Shown one piece after another: positions 62,237 to 64,000 of a DNA stretch of 64,000 nucleotides. A program made the position numbers and the translations under genes. Position 1 is the first letter of the stretch; each line of letters opens with the position of its first letter. Below the pieces are notes generated by a model that searched no databases, had not been told where the DNA came from, and saw nothing but the letters and a program-made list of their open reading frames with translations. Source of the DNA: Saprospiraceae bacterium (GTDB lineage: Bacteria > Bacteroidota > Bacteroidia > Chitinophagales > Saprospiraceae); NCBI GenBank assembly GCA_016710235.1, contig JADJLG010000001.1:2283501-2347500 (forward strand). The letters are read 5' to 3'.

Positions 62237-63070
62237 TTATTGGTAATACATTTTAAAGAATATATAGATAATTGTTCCTATCGGTATAATGAAAAAGAAA
62301 CTATCAAATCTGTCCAAGAATCCACCATGACCGGGCAATAAGTTCCCACTATCTTTAATGCCAATGATGCGCTTCAACCTGGATTCAAACAAATCACCTG
62401 CTGTTCCCGCTACCCAAATTCCAATGCTGAAGAAGATGGATGGAAGCATGTCCATTTTTTCAGAATAAAAATAAGTATTGAGCAAAAATCCAACTAATAT
62501 TGCTGCCAATCCACCTGAAATAAATCCTTCCACAGTCTTTTTTGGTGAAATTGCAGGAGCCAAAGCTGTTTTACCAATCAACCTGCCTCCTATATAAGCG
62601 AATACATCACTTGCCCAATTGATTGCAATCATTCCTAATAATATTTTCCTGTTCACATAGAAATTAGACACCAACAACATGATCCCTATAATCAGTGGCA
62701 TTCCAATATATAAGACACCAGCTTGCCATTCAAGAACTTTTTTTTGATTTGGATCAGCCCTGAAAGTGAAATCAATAAAATAATAGAGTATAGTAGAAGC
62801 AAAAATCCCAAGAAAAAAAATAGTACTCATCTCAGGATGCCCAATCAAATGAGATGTGATCAAAATCAAGAGAATTCCAGTGAGCAAACTCGCACATAAA
62901 AAATAAAACCTTGTCCGTTTTAGTTCAGTTGATATGAAATTTTGGGACCATTCGATTGAAGAAAAGATCAAAATTACTAAGAAGAGAATAAGAGCGCTGA
63001 TCCAATGCCCATATATTGCAATGATCATCACGGCAGCCAGAATAAATCCGGTTATACTTCTTTTAAGCAT
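62237..63070 (-). CDS. cdsA: Phosphatidate cytidylyltransferase
   Basis: CdsA makes CDP-diacylglycerol from phosphatidate and CTP at the inner membrane. The 277-residue protein has about seven membrane segments and the C-terminal signature: SDVFAYIGGRLIGKTALAPAISPKKTVEGFISG (motifs ASDVFAYIGGRLIGK and AISPKKTVEG) followed by SRLKRIIGIKDSGNLLPGHGGFLDRFDS (motifs RLKRIIGIKDSG and LPGHGGFLDRFDS). These contain the conserved catalytic Asp and Lys residues. It lies 1 base after the CPBP gene and 6 before psd, in one transcription unit. Confidence 0.96.
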   Translation of the reverse strand: MLKRSITGFILAAVMIIAIYGHWISALILFLVILIFSSIEWSQNFISTELKRTRFYFLCASLLTGILLILITSHLIGHPEMSTIFFLGIFASTILYYFIDFTFRADPNQKKVLEWQAGVLYIGMPLIIGIMLLVSNFYVNRKILLGMIAINWASDVFAYIGGRLIGKTALAPAISPKKTVEGFISGGLAAILVGFLLNTYFYSEKMDMLPSIFFSIGIWVAGTAGDLFESRLKRIIGIKDSGNLLPGHGGFLDRFDSFFFIIPIGTIIYIFFKMYYQ

Positions 63071-63071
63071 A

Positions 63072-63956
63072 TTACGATGTCTTTGGTGTAGAAATCCACC
63101 CTAATTTTTTACTTATAAAAAATAAAGGAACCAAACTGAATAAGGTCATTGCTCCTATTTGAAGAAACTTGACAAGATCTGCCGATTGAAAAGCGTTTGA
63201 TTCAATATTTGTTTCACCTAATAAATATACCGCAGTAATTTGAACGCCATTAAATAAAAAATGTAAAAGGATCGAATTCCAGATGCATTGAGTTTTCCAA
63301 TAAACCAATCCGAGGAGAAGACCCAATAGGATTCTTGGAAGCACTCCTTCCATTTGCATATGTATTACTCCAAAAACAATTGAACTCACTAACCAAGCAG
63401 AAATCTGGCTTTTGAACAAATGTTTCAATTGATTTTGAAGTATTCCCCTGAACACCCATTCTTCGGCGACTGCTGGAAGCACAGCTGCTGTGATCATCAT
63501 TACCAGATAATCTGAAAATGAATCCATTTTTAACATTTTTTCCAACAATTCAGCAAGTTTATCTTCTGTGCTGGTAGCCCATTCAGGAAGTGGAATAGAT
63601 TGATTGACAACTGCACTGTAAGCGACAGAAGGAAGAAAACAAATCATAAAAGCCAGGATCCAATAAAAGCTATCAAGTTTGAATAATCGAGGAGAAAGTT
63701 CACTTCGGATCAAACTTTTATTGATGGTGACAAGAAATGCAGGTAACAAAAGTCCAAATATCTGACCGGAAATCTGAGCAATAATCAGTTGTGGACCAGT
63801 CATAAGATTTGTGGGATCGACAGAGCTACCGAAGTCAGACCAAGATATTTTTTGATTAAAATATAGAATCAACATGGTCATACTGTTCGAAAACAAGATA
63901 CCGCTGAAGAGAAGCAACGCAAATTGTAGTAAGTTTACAGCAGCTTTTTTTTGCAT
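63072..63956 (-). CDS. CPBP family intramembrane glutamic protease-like protein
   Basis: The product (294 residues from the ATG at 63956; a longer frame reaches 63995 near the window end) has about seven membrane segments. It shows the CPBP (Rce1-like) motifs EEWVFRG (about 164-170), FGVIHMQ and HFLFNG, so both Glu and His residues proposed for catalysis are present. Relatives in bacteria are linked to self-immunity or prenyl-protein processing, but most are uncharacterised. It heads the CPBP-cdsA-psd run. Confidence 0.85.
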   Translation of the reverse strand: MQKKAAVNLLQFALLLFSGILFSNSMTMLILYFNQKISWSDFGSSVDPTNLMTGPQLIIAQISGQIFGLLLPAFLVTINKSLIRSELSPRLFKLDSFYWILAFMICFLPSVAYSAVVNQSIPLPEWATSTEDKLAELLEKMLKMDSFSDYLVMMITAAVLPAVAEEWVFRGILQNQLKHLFKSQISAWLVSSIVFGVIHMQMEGVLPRILLGLLLGLVYWKTQCIWNSILLHFLFNGVQITAVYLLGETNIESNAFQSADLVKFLQIGAMTLFSLVPLFFISKKLGWISTPKTS

Positions 63957-64000
63957 AATGGAAAAGATGAATCCAAGATTGAGCGTAAATATCAATAAAA

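Noticed and set aside
1..64000. CRISPR arrays, insertion sequences, prophage genes or toxin-antitoxin pairs
   Set aside because: I looked for regularly spaced repeats, transposase or integrase motifs and paired small genes across the window and saw none.

Overview
The window looks like one contiguous stretch of a Bacteroidota chromosome, most likely a member of the Saprospiraceae or a close relative (inference). The reasons are: at least six secreted proteins ending in type IX secretion (T9SS) sorting tails; HYR-like, PKD, lamin-tail and dockerin modules typical of that family's surface proteins; a bamD-rpoZ-coaBC-DUF4835 cluster; promoters of the Bacteroidota form TTTG-N20-TAnnTTTG; and almost no Shine-Dalgarno sequences. 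I see no tRNA, rRNA, CRISPR array, insertion sequence or prophage. It reads as ordinary core genome interspersed with secreted cargo genes.

Layout. 1-2.6 kb holds the end of an M36 metalloprotease and a second T9SS cargo. 2.7-8.5 kb (minus) holds a dynamin-like GTPase, then purN, DUF4835/PorD-like, coaBC, rpoZ and bamD, transcribed as bamD to purN. 8.5-13 kb is an AT-rich control region and a 1306-residue HYR/dockerin cargo protein, followed by a candidate small RNA at about 13.12-13.20 kb. 13.2-16 kb holds nucleotide genes (nucleoside phosphorylase, ndk, a DHH phosphoesterase) and an ArsC-like protein. 16-23.5 kb (minus) runs pgi/pmi, a small membrane protein, a HEAT-cyclophilin lipoprotein, gcvT, a GbsR/MarR regulator, DUF1015 and an amidohydrolase. 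24-31 kb holds a TonB-dependent receptor, a haloperoxidase-like lipoprotein lacking key residues, a thioredoxin-fold protein and pyrR-pyrB. 31-35 kb holds a lamin-tail cargo with a patatin, then a second PyrR-like transferase. 35-38 kb is a three-gene heterodisulfide-reductase-like iron-sulfur module. 38-47 kb holds membrane, TPR and PKD proteins, TfoX_N, and an alcohol/aldehyde dehydrogenase pair. 47-51 kb (minus) is an operon of an OmpA-like coiled-coil lipoprotein, an M43 protease and a DUF6438 lipoprotein. 51-64 kb holds valS, ribH, typA and a CPBP-cdsA-psd lipid operon with several envelope and glycosyltransferase genes.

How it fits together. Much of the window serves the envelope: BamD inserts outer-membrane proteins, a PorD-like protein is tied to T9SS, CdsA and Psd make phosphatidylethanolamine, and the T9SS cargo would use that machinery. 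The rest is nucleotide, cofactor and translation housekeeping. The items most worth a second look are the candidate structured RNA at 13.1 kb, three proteins that keep a fold but have lost its metal-binding or catalytic residues (haloperoxidase, cupredoxin domain, histidine phosphatase), and the iron-sulfur module with its misnamed third gene.
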